NCBI GenBank assembly: GCA_002389265.1
Contig: DGOD01000023.1
Coordinates: 1 to 12,950 of the forward strand
DNA length: 12,950 bases
Reading direction: 5' to 3'
DNA from: Gammaproteobacteria bacterium UBA4475
Lineage (GTDB): Bacteria; Pseudomonadota; Gammaproteobacteria; Pseudomonadales; Azotimanducaceae
In this document: in pieces, positions 1 to 7,432 of the stretch
Layout of the letters: each line of letters begins with the position of its first letter
Numbering within the stretch: position 1 is the stretch's first letter
Made by a program: the position numbers and the translations under genes
Notes under the pieces: model-generated
The model's database searches: none
What the model was told of the DNA's origin: nothing
The model's input: only the letters and a program-made list of their open reading frames with translations

Positions 1-110
1 TATCAGAAATTCCTGAACAGTCTACGCCCTCCCCATGGATACCTGCACCAGCAGTTCAGGTCTTAGCCCTGATGTGTCCCCGACGGCGAGCAGGAAACCC
101 GGCCCTGACA
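1..110. other. Left-edge non-coding stretch with an inverted repeat
   Basis: No gene is supported here. CCTGAAC at 12-18 is the exact reverse complement of GTTCAGG at 54-60, with a 35-nt interior that itself holds CTGC/GCAG (43-46 and 51-54) around a 4-nt loop. It lies downstream of the minus-strand peroxiredoxin stop, so it could be part of a 3' structure. No T-run follows on that strand within the window, so a terminator call is not justified. Confidence 0.25.
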
Positions 111-569
111 TCAGCCAGCACCGGCCTGGTCAACCAACTGTTGAATAAATTTCACATGGGTGCCGACGAACAAATCAGCAACGACCAGGTCCTGTACAAT
201 TTTGTCCTGACCAATTAAGAAGGTCGCCCGGCGAACCCCAATCCCGAAAGGACCCTCGACACCAAAGGCGCGAATCGCTCGACGCCCCTCATCAAATAAC
301 AACGGAAATGGTAACTTGTTCGCCTGCTTGAATTTTTCGTGACTCTGCTCAGACTGTGGACTGATACCCACCACCTGCAGGTCAGCGCTCAGTATCTCCT
401 CATGCATATCTCGAATACTACAGGCTTCGGCCGTACAGACCATGGTGAAGTCAGCAGGATAAAAATACACAATCACCGAGCCGCCAGCCAGCAAACCATC
501 AAGGGTGACGGTCTTGCCGGATTCGTCTTTTAAGGAAAAGTCTGGCGCAATATCGCCTTTCTTCAACAT
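111..569 (-). CDS. bcp: Peroxiredoxin, BCP (bacterioferritin comigratory protein) type
   Basis: This is a thiol peroxidase predicted to reduce hydrogen peroxide and organic hydroperoxides in the cytoplasm using a thioredoxin-type donor. From the ATG at 569 the protein has 152 residues, close to the roughly 155 usual for the family, and opens with the typical GDIAPDFSL stretch. The active-site segment is P38-A-D-F-T42-M-V-C45-T-A-E-A-C50. C45 is the peroxidatic cysteine and C50 the likely resolving cysteine, the spacing known for E. coli BCP. R114 in RRATFLI fits the conserved catalytic arginine. The frame is open to a GTG at 599, but those ten extra residues are not family-like, and AGG lies 8 nt before the chosen ATG. 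The residues before C45 (FTMVC) resemble the AhpC/Prx style more than the usual BCP TPGC. It is divergent from the nitroreductase gene. The family call is firm; the exact subfamily is less so. Confidence 0.9.
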   Translation of the reverse strand: MLKKGDIAPDFSLKDESGKTVTLDGLLAGGSVIVYFYPADFTMVCTAEACSIRDMHEEILSADLQVVGISPQSEQSHEKFKQANKLPFPLLFDEGRRAIRAFGVEGPFGIGVRRATFLIGQDKIVQDLVVADLFVGTHVKFIQQLVDQAGAG

Positions 570-923
570 GCTAAGTACCTGATTGGGTTGCGGGAGCACT
601 CAGACTCGCCTGTGACGTTTTCCCGAACAGTCATGGGGTTAAAACCCATCGGCTCAGGCCAGACGTGCTATCTTACAAGCATACCAAGCCAATTGCTCGG
701 CACGATTGGCTGACATGTTTGACTGAAAAAATACTGGCGATCCGAAACAGGATGGGTGGCTCCGCCCCTAATCCAACGATTTAGCTCATTGCCAGCCCTT
801 TTGGCCCGAAGATAATTGGTTGAGTTCAAAAATATTTCCCCCTTGACTAGGCTGAACAAGCGCCAGCGTTTATGGTGAGACTTTAGTAATACATTTTTAA
901 CAAGCTACCTCCAGGAACGCTTT
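570..923. other. Divergent intergenic region between peroxiredoxin and nitroreductase genes
   Basis: This is the shared upstream region of two genes reading away from each other. It holds a 7-bp dyad with an 11-bp spacer (687-711) and a short inverted repeat ATGGG/CCCAT (633-637 and 645-649). A TTGACT at 843-848 has no well-spaced -10 partner. AGGAA at 913-917 is the ribosome binding site for the ATG at 924. A 63-codon open frame on the minus strand (668-859, TTG start) has no recognisable family features and is not called as a gene. No RNA gene was recognised. Confidence 0.5.
687..711. promoter_or_regulatory. Candidate LysR-type operator (dyad with T-N11-A core)
   Basis: AGCCAAT at 687-693 and ATTGGCT at 705-711 are perfect reverse complements separated by 11 bp, giving a T-N11-A core (T693, A705). 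LysR-type regulators, including OxyR relatives, classically bind such partly symmetrical sites between divergent genes. The dyad is about 118 bp upstream of the peroxiredoxin ATG and about 213 bp upstream of the nitroreductase ATG. No LysR gene is present in the window, so the cognate regulator is unknown and the functional reading is inference. Confidence 0.35.
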
Positions 924-1589
924 ATGGAACACTACGATGTCATGCGCACGACGTTCGCGGCGCGACAATATACCGACGACTTGGTCAGCGACGAAACCCT
1001 CTACAGACTGTTGGATAACGCACGTTTCGCCCCCAGCGGCGGTAACCGTCAAGGCTGGAAAGTCCTGGTGATCAAGAATACGGTTCGACGCCAGGCCTTG
1101 CGTGAAATCATGGCACCGACGATTAGGCAATACAAAGCCCAGGCCATGGCCGGCGAGACGCCGCTCAATACTGTGGTACCAAGCCAAGTAGACCAAGCGA
1201 CTATAGACGCCACATCCAGTAACTTCCCATTAGTGGACGAGCTCGAGCACGCACCTGTGTTGCTGGTCATCTGCGTCGATCTTACCGTCGTGTCATCCAT
1301 GGACAAAGATTTGGATCGAGTAGGCCTCATCTCTGGCGCCTCAATCTATCCTTTCGCCTGGAATATTATTACAGCCGCCCGCAATGAAGGCCTGGGTGGA
1401 GTTTTGACAACATTCTTGGCGAATCAGGAACCCCAAGCCAAACAACTGCTGGACCTGCCAGAACATGTGGCGGTCGCCGCCATGATCGCCATTGGCAAAC
1501 CTGTTAAACAACTGACTCGACTTAAGCGAGCCAGCGTCGAGTCTTTTACGACCATAGACTCGTTCACAGGCGAGGTTTTCCGGAAATAA
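924..1589 (+). CDS. Nitroreductase-family FMN oxidoreductase
   Basis: This is a 221-residue protein of the FMN-dependent nitroreductase fold, a soluble, usually dimeric enzyme using NAD(P)H to reduce nitro, quinone or enone substrates, or in some members to dehalogenate or oxidise. The N-terminal segment MRTTFAARQYTDD (residues 7-19) matches the family's R-rich FMN phosphate-binding start. APSGGNRQGW (36-45) is the typical second FMN contact. GASIYPFAWNIITAARNEGLG (138-158) is the conserved helix and glycine turn before the C-terminal IAIGKPV strand (188-194). The length is normal. AGGAA at 913-917 sits 6 nt before the ATG. The gene is divergent from the peroxiredoxin gene, which could suggest a redox-stress link, but substrate and physiological role cannot be read from the sequence. 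Confidence 0.88.
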   Translation: MEHYDVMRTTFAARQYTDDLVSDETLYRLLDNARFAPSGGNRQGWKVLVIKNTVRRQALREIMAPTIRQYKAQAMAGETPLNTVVPSQVDQATIDATSSNFPLVDELEHAPVLLVICVDLTVVSSMDKDLDRVGLISGASIYPFAWNIITAARNEGLGGVLTTFLANQEPQAKQLLDLPEHVAVAAMIAIGKPVKQLTRLKRASVESFTTIDSFTGEVFRK

Positions 1590-1860
1590 GATATATAAAG
1601 CCTAGACCTGATAAAGCGCACTAGGTGCAAGATTCCAGCAGACTGGAGCATCAACCCTATTGATTCTTAACCCAGGTTTTTAAGTAAGCGGTATCATTGC
1701 CACGTGCGGTATAGCCCCAAAAATTAACTGTTAGCGGCGCAACCAGCCTGGCCTACTATAAATTCAACGGCTTCGCTACCAACCGCTCTTGGTACTACTT
1801 GCCGTCATGACCGATGTATAAAAACCGATCATAGTTGTCTTGCCTCCATAATAGTTGAGT
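1590..1860. other. Intergenic region with two small hairpins, no gene recognised
   Basis: Downstream of the nitroreductase stop there are two adjacent short stem-loops: GCAC/GTGC at 1618-1628 and TCCAG/CTGGA with a CAGA loop at 1634-1647. Neither is followed by a T-run, so neither is a convincing intrinsic terminator for the plus-strand gene. The rest up to the receptor terminator is AT-leaning and holds no supportable reading frame or RNA gene. Confidence 0.4.
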
Positions 1861-1894
1861 AAAAAAAAGGGCCGACCCTATTCGGGCGACCCTT
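1861..1894 (-). terminator. Rho-independent terminator of the TonB-dependent receptor gene
   Basis: Read on the minus strand, 27 nt after the receptor stop, the arms AAGGGTCGCCC and GGGTCGGCCCTT pair over about 11 bp. There is one G.U pair, one bulged base and a 5-nt GAATA loop. The stem runs straight into eight T residues (plus strand A1861-A1868). This is the strongest terminator in the window. Confidence 0.88.
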
Positions 1895-1920
1895 CTTCAT
1901 ACTACTTTAGAAGCAGTGGT

Positions 1921-4800
1921 TTACAAGCCAAACTCTGGCGTGTAAACGAAGCCAACCTTGATCATACGACCAAACGGGTTGTGCGTGTATCCATCATAGC
2001 TCAAGTCAGTTGAGGCTAACGGTGGATCTTCGTCTGTAAAGTTGACGATTGACAGAGACAAAGTCACATTTTCAATCATGTTATTGATGTAGTGCAAATC
2101 ATGAGTCATCTGACTGTCAATAACCGCCATGGTTGGCAACGCTGGACGAACGTCATCGTAAGAGCTGACATAACGCAAAGCGTAGTTCACACGGTGGTCG
2201 ATATTACCCCACCTCGCAAAAGCTTGAGCCTGCAGCTCAGGCTTTGGCAGAGTAGGTTCGCCATCGTTCAGCTTACCAACGAAATCACCGCCATCAGCCA
2301 GCTTGGTGCCTGCGATAGAGGTAAAGTCGTCCGAAGTGTACTCAAGCACGTAGGTGCCTTCTGCGCCCACTGTGAGTTCGCCACCGGCGATGTCGTCAAA
2401 ACTGTATCGAGCGGTGAAATCAAGACCAGAAGTCTTTTGGTCAGCACCATTGATGATATTACGACGAATGCGTTGAATGCCACCGGTCGGTGTACCCGTT
2501 GGGGTAAATCGAGCCAATAAATCATCACACGCCGCAGTACCCACACCCGCGCCTGCTGCACCGGTTGCGTCGTTAGCACAGCTATTAGCCGAGTATGCAG
2601 CAATCAGCTGATCAGCACTCTCAGTCTGGAACGGATCTTCAAAGTCAAAGGACCAGTAGTCCAAAGAACTGTAAAAATTATCTTTAGCTAAAATGATACC
2701 AAAGTTTAACGTTGTCGCTGACTCAGACTCCAGGTTCGGATTACCCACTGTGTCCACAGCCTTAAAGGCAGCTGCCGGTGCGATATACTGCAATGACGTG
2801 CCTACACCACCCAGGAAGCTGCCTGGAGGTCCACGAAAGGTTGTAGAAGCAGAACCACGAATCTTGACAAGATCAGTAATGGCCCAGCTGAATGATGCTT
2901 TCGGGTCAAAACTAGAACCACCTTGACCACTACCATAATCTTCGTATCGGAACGCTATCTGAGCATCTAACGTATCGGTGATTGGCAAAGCAAACTCAGC
3001 AAAGGCGCCATAGATGTCGCGGCGAGTGGATTCCGCATCGCCATTAGCCAGGAATGCCAGACGACCAGCACCCGCAACGCCACAATCCAGCGTATCTACA
3101 TTACCCAAAGTCACCGACGCTGGGTCAATAAACGGACAAGGATTGATAGCACGATTCGCAATATCTGCCAGGGTGAAGTCATAGCTTTCTGATCGGCTTT
3201 GTACGCCTGCCGCCCAGCCTATGTTACCACCACCAAGCGCCATGCCGGTTTCACCATTGAAGATGGCATCAAATACCAACAACTCATTGATCGCACGAGA
3301 CGCGGTTTGTGCTGTCATCCAGTTGATCAAATCGTCAGAATTAGCGACCGCCGCGTTGTATTGCGGATTGGTAGCGCCATTGACAGCAGAGGTTTGAAGC
3401 GCATTCGAGAATGGGTTGTAGTACTCACAATCACCCACACCGGGCGTACCAGTAGACGCATCACAATTTGGTCCACCGAGGCCATCCAAGCCAAATGCCA
3501 TGCGTTCAATATACATGTCACTGCCCTGCACCCTACGATCTCTTTCAGACCAACTCATGCTTAGATCGAAGCCAACGCCATTACTGAACTCACCCGTAAA
3601 ACCACCGGCGAGACGCTTGGTTTTCGTGCTTCGCGCACCATCTTCAGGTTCGCCGTTACGACCAACAACACCCAGCATCCGTGAAATCACAAAGGCACCT
3701 TGGCCAGCGACTAAGAACCCGGGGTTCTGTGCGATCATATCAACCAAGCCTGGGTGGGTGGGGTCGATGTAACGGTCAGGCCCAAACAGAGACTGTGGTG
3801 GGTATGAAGGAGAGGTCTTCCAGCTTGGCAAGTCTACATCAGAGACCAGAGCTTCCGCATGAAATGACAATCGATCATTCACATCAAGATTGAACTCACC
3901 GAAAAGTTTAGTGGTCTCAGTTTCTTCGATCAAGTTGTCAAAGAAAGTAAACTGAAAACGGCAAGAAGTACCCGTTAATACGCCACCAACAGTTTCGCAG
4001 CCGGGATCAGGCACTGCACCACCGAGCAAATCACCCGGAAAACTCGGACCAGAAGCCGGATACGCGGTGCCAGGGTTACCGATACCTGAGAAGCCACTTT
4101 CTGGGTTTACTGAGTAGTCACGCAAGGCCCAATCTCGAGACTTGATCGGCAGTTCATCGCGAGTTTCATATTCCGCCGCCAAGGCAAAATGGAAGTTTTC
4201 ACCGCTATGACCAAAGATGATACCTAGACTATCGTCGCCATCTGAACCATCGATGTCCTGGTGCGAACCTCGAATCTCAAGGCCTTCAAATTTATCGCGC
4301 GTAATAAAGTTCATTACGCCTGCAATAGCATCAGAACCATAAAGCGCGGCAGCACCGTCTTTCAGTACTTCAATCCTGCCGATGGCGATGGAAGGCATCG
4401 CGCTGACATCGACGCCAATGGATTCGGTAGCGACGTGTCGTCGACCGTTAATAAGCACCAGTGTTCGTGCCGAGCCCATGCCGCGAAGGTTAACCGTAGT
4501 CACCCCTTCGTTGCCTTGGCCACCACGAGTATCGAACTGGTTGGTTTCACCAATGTTGCCTGAAGTCACACTCAGGTTACGAACCATCTCAAGCACACTA
4601 GGATTACCCTGGTCTTCTAAGTCCTCTCGACTAATGACATCGATGGGTAATGCCGCATCTTCTGCTGAGCCTTTAATGTAGGAACCCGTGACTACGACTT
4701 CCTCCATTTGCGCTTCGGCCCAGGCCGGCAGAGACCAAACACCCCCTAGAGCAAGTGCAACTGCCCCGACGGTTGCGCGTCTATTAAAAAATCCTCTCAT
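1921..4800 (-). CDS. TonB-dependent outer-membrane receptor
   Basis: This 959-residue protein is predicted to be a 22-strand outer-membrane barrel with an N-terminal plug, taking up a substrate with energy from TonB-ExbBD. Residues 1-28 form a signal peptide (basic MRGFFNRR, hydrophobic core, AWA cleavage before E29). EEVVVTG at 33-39 is the TonB box. The plug spans roughly 45-170, with NLRGMGSARTLVLINGRR (104-121), IEVLKDGAAALYGSDAIAGVMN (143-164) and the switch to barrel at FEGLEI. The last strand is FGRMIKVGFVYTPEFGL, ending in Leu two residues after Phe rather than the usual terminal aromatic residue. All eight cysteines fall in four close pairs (268/280, 446/458, 555/573, 741/758) in likely surface loops. 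GGGGAGAG at 4813-4806 precedes the ATG by 5 nt. The substrate is not readable: no siderophore, B12 or SusD partner is adjacent. The long barrel with large loops resembles receptors expanded in marine gammaproteobacteria. Confidence 0.95.
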   Translation of the reverse strand: MRGFFNRRATVGAVALALGGVWSLPAWAEAQMEEVVVTGSYIKGSAEDAALPIDVISREDLEDQGNPSVLEMVRNLSVTSGNIGETNQFDTRGGQGNEGVTTVNLRGMGSARTLVLINGRRHVATESIGVDVSAMPSIAIGRIEVLKDGAAALYGSDAIAGVMNFITRDKFEGLEIRGSHQDIDGSDGDDSLGIIFGHSGENFHFALAAEYETRDELPIKSRDWALRDYSVNPESGFSGIGNPGTAYPASGPSFPGDLLGGAVPDPGCETVGGVLTGTSCRFQFTFFDNLIEETETTKLFGEFNLDVNDRLSFHAEALVSDVDLPSWKTSPSYPPQSLFGPDRYIDPTHPGLVDMIAQNPGFLVAGQGAFVISRMLGVVGRNGEPEDGARSTKTKRLAGGFTGEFSNGVGFDLSMSWSERDRRVQGSDMYIERMAFGLDGLGGPNCDASTGTPGVGDCEYYNPFSNALQTSAVNGATNPQYNAAVANSDDLINWMTAQTASRAINELLVFDAIFNGETGMALGGGNIGWAAGVQSRSESYDFTLADIANRAINPCPFIDPASVTLGNVDTLDCGVAGAGRLAFLANGDAESTRRDIYGAFAEFALPITDTLDAQIAFRYEDYGSGQGGSSFDPKASFSWAITDLVKIRGSASTTFRGPPGSFLGGVGTSLQYIAPAAAFKAVDTVGNPNLESESATTLNFGIILAKDNFYSSLDYWSFDFEDPFQTESADQLIAAYSANSCANDATGAAGAGVGTAACDDLLARFTPTGTPTGGIQRIRRNIINGADQKTSGLDFTARYSFDDIAGGELTVGAEGTYVLEYTSDDFTSIAGTKLADGGDFVGKLNDGEPTLPKPELQAQAFARWGNIDHRVNYALRYVSSYDDVRPALPTMAVIDSQMTHDLHYINNMIENVTLSLSIVNFTDEDPPLASTDLSYDGYTHNPFGRMIKVGFVYTPEFGL

Positions 4801-4821
4801 CTATACTCTCCCCAAAAGGTG

Positions 4822-4904
4822 ATTATATTTTTTTTAATGGTTTATATACCCTCGCTACGACAACATAGTAAAAGCCAAAACAATATGCAAGCCTTGTTTG
4901 TCAA
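4822..4904 (-). promoter_or_regulatory. Candidate promoter region of the TonB-dependent receptor gene
   Basis: On the minus strand this AT-rich leader contains a consensus -35-like TTGACA (4904-4899). It also has TTGCAT (4890-4885) 17 bp before TATGTT (4867-4862), and a perfect TATAAT (4827-4822) that lacks a matching -35 and would leave a leader of only about 15 nt. Which pair is used cannot be decided by eye. No Fur-box-like palindrome was recognised. Confidence 0.3.
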
Positions 4905-5071
4905 GACTTAGCGGAATGTTTTTACTTCAAAGACTACATATCGCTAGAACGACTCAAGAGCAACTTGTCGAAGTAGCCAACGGACATCCGTCGACGCCAA
5001 CCTGTTGGGTATAACCGCAGCTGGCGCGGCGAACACAAAGCCTGGTGCTCCGCACTTTAATCGAGGTATTC

Positions 5072-6049
5072 ATGATCACATTTGGCGCCCTGGGCGCAGC
5101 TAGAATAACGCCTGAAGCGCTCATCAAGCCCTGCCAACAGGAGCCCAGAGCTCAGGTCAGTCTGATTGCGGCGCGTGACAAGCGACGCGCAGCAATCTTT
5201 GCAACGCAGCATTCTATCGATTTTATTGCCGAGAATTATGACGAACTGGTGAACGACCCACGCATCAATGCGGTGTACATCGCGCTACCTATTCATGCCC
5301 ATCACCAGTGGGCGATACAAGCCCTACGCGCCGGCAAGCACGTTTTATGCGAGAAATCTCTCGCTAGTAATCAACGACAAGCCGTTGAGATGGCACAAGT
5401 CGCCGCTGAAACCGGGCTTATTCTGATGGACGCCTTCCACTATCGTTATCATCCGCTATTCCACCGCGCGCAGGAGATCTATGCTTCAGGGCTGCTGGGC
5501 AAGATCATCAGTATCCACGCTGAATTTAATGTACCCGTGCCAGATTCGAGGGATATTCGTATGAACTACGGAACTGCTGGCGGCGTTACCATGGATATCG
5601 GCTGCTATCCGATTTCCTGGGTTCGCCACCTAACGGCCACTGAACCCATGGCAATAGAAGCCAACGCCGAAGTGGGACCCATGAACGTTGATGTTTACCT
5701 CGCCACCCAGATGCTATTTCCCGGCAATCTGCAGGTTTCCACCGCGGCAGACATGCGCGCCGATGCTAAATTTACGGCCTTTATCAAGGTTGTTGGTGAG
5801 ATCGGCACCATGGTAGTCAATAACCCCATTGCCCCTCAGCTAGGTCATTACATTGAACTGCAGCTTAATGATAAGGTTAGTCGCGAACAGTTTTCAACCC
5901 GTCCCACCTACAGCTATCAACTGGATGCCTTCGTGGCTGCCGTCGAGTCCCAACGCCAACCATTGACCGGGCCTGAGGATGCGGTGCAACAAATGGCTGT
6001 CATTGATCGCTGCTACGAAGCCGCGGGACTTCCCGTCCGCGGTCTTTAA
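5072..6049 (+). CDS. Gfo/Idh/MocA-family NAD(P)-dependent oxidoreductase
   Basis: This 325-residue cytosolic dehydrogenase resembles the D-xylose 1-dehydrogenase / dimeric dihydrodiol dehydrogenase branch of the family. The N-terminal Rossmann motif is FGALGAARITP (residues 4-14). The cofactor-pocket stretch AGKHVLCEKSLASN (87-100) carries EKS where EKP is usual. DAFHYRYHP (120-128) and GGVTMDIGCYPI (170-181) are the substrate-domain hallmarks. D175 and Y179 fit the Asp/Tyr pair used in dihydrodiol dehydrogenase. The frame is open to a GTG at 5045, but GAGG at 5063-5066 lies 5 nt before the ATG at 5072, and the Rossmann strand begins right there, so 5072 is preferred. It is divergent from the receptor gene and followed by a probable terminator, so it is likely monocistronic. 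The substrate (sugar or trans-dihydrodiol) is not determined. Confidence 0.88.
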   Translation: MITFGALGAARITPEALIKPCQQEPRAQVSLIAARDKRRAAIFATQHSIDFIAENYDELVNDPRINAVYIALPIHAHHQWAIQALRAGKHVLCEKSLASNQRQAVEMAQVAAETGLILMDAFHYRYHPLFHRAQEIYASGLLGKIISIHAEFNVPVPDSRDIRMNYGTAGGVTMDIGCYPISWVRHLTATEPMAIEANAEVGPMNVDVYLATQMLFPGNLQVSTAADMRADAKFTAFIKVVGEIGTMVVNNPIAPQLGHYIELQLNDKVSREQFSTRPTYSYQLDAFVAAVESQRQPLTGPEDAVQQMAVIDRCYEAAGLPVRGL

Positions 6050-6096
6050 TCCAGAATCGGCAATGTGGCGCCAGCCAAATTTTACTGAGCCGGGTG

Positions 6097-6125
6097 CCGT
6101 ACCTTTGCGGCTGATGCGGTTTTTT
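6097..6125 (+). terminator. Possible intrinsic terminator after the oxidoreductase gene
   Basis: CCGTA (6097-6101) can pair with TGCGG (6115-6119), one pair being G.U, and is followed at once by six T residues (6120-6125). The stem is short with a 13-nt loop, so its strength is uncertain. Its position, about 50 nt after the oxidoreductase stop and before trhO, is what a terminator would need. A second hairpin overlaps the end of the oxidoreductase coding region (6021-6042, CCGCGGGAC/GTCCGCGG with one bulge) but has a poorer T-tail. Confidence 0.4.
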
Positions 6126-6154
6126 GTGTAAACTGACGCTCCGAAATGAACGAT

Positions 6155-6224
6155 GCTCATCAAAACCAGCTCATCAAAAACAGCTCATCAAATATTGTTC
6201 ATCAGCCGATGGTCATCACGAGAT
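6155..6224 (+). repeat. Five 14-bp tandem repeats abutting the trhO start
   Basis: Five units begin at 6155, 6169, 6183, 6197 and 6211 with an exact 14-nt period. All share TCATCA at unit positions 3-8. The first three share GCTCATCAAA, and units 4 and 5 are more diverged. The last unit supplies the first two bases of the ATG at 6223. The array therefore forms the immediate 5' untranslated region of trhO, between the probable terminator and the start codon. There is no good Shine-Dalgarno sequence inside it. Confidence 0.8.
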
Positions 6225-7269
6225 GCTAGACATGCAAGGTAGTCAAGAAAACGGTAGTCAAGGCGAACTGTCACCACAGCCGATCATGGTCTGCGCCCTG
6301 TACCATTTTACTGCGCTGCACGATTATGCAGCTTGGCAAGCACCCTTGCTGGCCCTGATGACAGCAGAGGGCCTACGTGGCACCCTACTGCTCGCTCGAG
6401 AAGGTATTAACGGTACCGTGGCCGGCCCCAGCGCTGGTGTTACAGCGTTGCTGAACTTTTTACACCAGGACTCGCGTTTTCACGGCATCAAGCACAAGGA
6501 ATCATTTGATACAGCAATGCCTTTTTATCGGCGCAAGGTTAAACTCAAACAGGAAATCGTCACCATGGGTGTGACCGACATTGACCCGTTGGATATCGTC
6601 GGCACCTACGTTAAACCCGAGGATTGGAATGCTCTAATATCCGACCCTGATGTCACGGTGATCGATACCCGCAACGAATACGAAGTGATGATTGGCACCT
6701 TTGACCACGCAATCAATCCACATACCACCACTTTCAGAGAGTTCCCCGCTTATGCCGAGCAACATCTTGACAAGGCGGTACACAAGAAGGTTGCCATGTT
6801 TTGTACCGGCGGCATTCGTTGCGAAAAATCTACCGCCTACTTGAAATCACAAGGCTTTGAAGAGGTTTATCATCTGGAAGGCGGCATTCTCAAATATCTA
6901 GAAACCGTGCCAGAGGAAAACTCACTGTGGCACGGTGAATGCTTTGTGTTTGATAACCGGGTGACCGTGGATCACCAGCTTGAGAAAGGCCATTATGATC
7001 AGTGTCATGCGTGTCGAATGCCCATCGACAACCTGGCCAAACAGAGCAATGCCTATGTCGAGGGAATCAGTTGTCCGCACTGCATCGGCAAAACATCTAC
7101 CGACCAGCGTCACCGATTCATTGAGCGCCAACGACAGATTCAATTAGCCCGCGCTCGAGGCGAAGCCCATATCGGTGAAGATGCTGTCAACGCCCAGGCA
7201 GAACACAAAGCCGAGAAAACTGCACTGCGTGCGCAAACTCGCGCCGCGCAGAAGCCACCACCAGGTTAG
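6223..7269 (+). CDS. trhO: tRNA uridine-34 hydroxylase TrhO (rhodanese-domain protein, formerly YceA)
   Basis: TrhO proteins carry out oxygen-dependent 5-hydroxylation of wobble uridine 34 in certain tRNAs, a step toward 5-methoxy- or 5-carboxymethoxyuridine. The family signature is complete: an N-terminal acylphosphatase-like domain with [14 protein letters not shown] (residues 55-68), then a rhodanese domain with VIDTRNEYE (146-154) and the active loop [10 protein letters not shown] whose first Cys (194) is catalytic. A C-terminal region follows with paired CHAC and CPHC motifs (261-264, 284-287) that may bind metal, then a charged, Lys/Arg/Ala-rich tail. From the ATG at 6223 the protein has 348 residues. 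Homology proper starts near the ATG at 6286 (327 residues), which is the alternative start. The frame is open to a TTG at 6124, but that lies within the terminator T-run. No start has a strong ribosome binding site. The 14-bp repeats sit directly upstream. Confidence 0.92.
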   Translation: MLDMQGSQENGSQGELSPQPIMVCALYHFTALHDYAAWQAPLLALMTAEGLRGTLLLAREGINGTVAGPSAGVTALLNFLHQDSRFHGIKHKESFDTAMPFYRRKVKLKQEIVTMGVTDIDPLDIVGTYVKPEDWNALISDPDVTVIDTRNEYEVMIGTFDHAINPHTTTFREFPAYAEQHLDKAVHKKVAMFCTGGIRCEKSTAYLKSQGFEEVYHLEGGILKYLETVPEENSLWHGECFVFDNRVTVDHQLEKGHYDQCHACRMPIDNLAKQSNAYVEGISCPHCIGKTSTDQRHRFIERQRQIQLARARGEAHIGEDAVNAQAEHKAEKTALRAQTRAAQKPPPG

Positions 7270-7432
7270 TGCTCGAGATCACCTCAGACTTTTCGCACCG
7301 CATTAGCCTCACTCGCCATGACCCCGAGGCGCCAGCAATGCCGGGCCGCCCACGGCCAGTAGCTTTGAATGAGGGTTCACGCCGAGCAGCAAGAACATTG
7401 CATCTCACCATTAAGCTTGCAAAGATAGGGCT

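Noticed and set aside
668..859. 63-codon open frame on the minus strand between the peroxiredoxin and nitroreductase genes
   Set aside because: It starts with TTG, has no recognisable domain or motif, and spans the dyad-containing regulatory region. Nothing supports translation.
1618..1647. Tandem hairpins after the nitroreductase gene as a terminator
   Set aside because: Both stems are only 4-5 bp and are followed by a mixed sequence without a T-run.
5010..5015. TATAAC as a -10 box for the oxidoreductase gene
   Set aside because: No recognisable -35 lies 16-18 bp upstream and the extended -10 TGn is out of register by one base.
5027..5039. The 13-mer CGGCGAACACAAA occurs here and again at 9743-9755
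   Set aside because: In a window of this size about one exact 13-bp repeat is expected by chance, and the flanks do not match, so it is not treated as a mobile or regulatory element.
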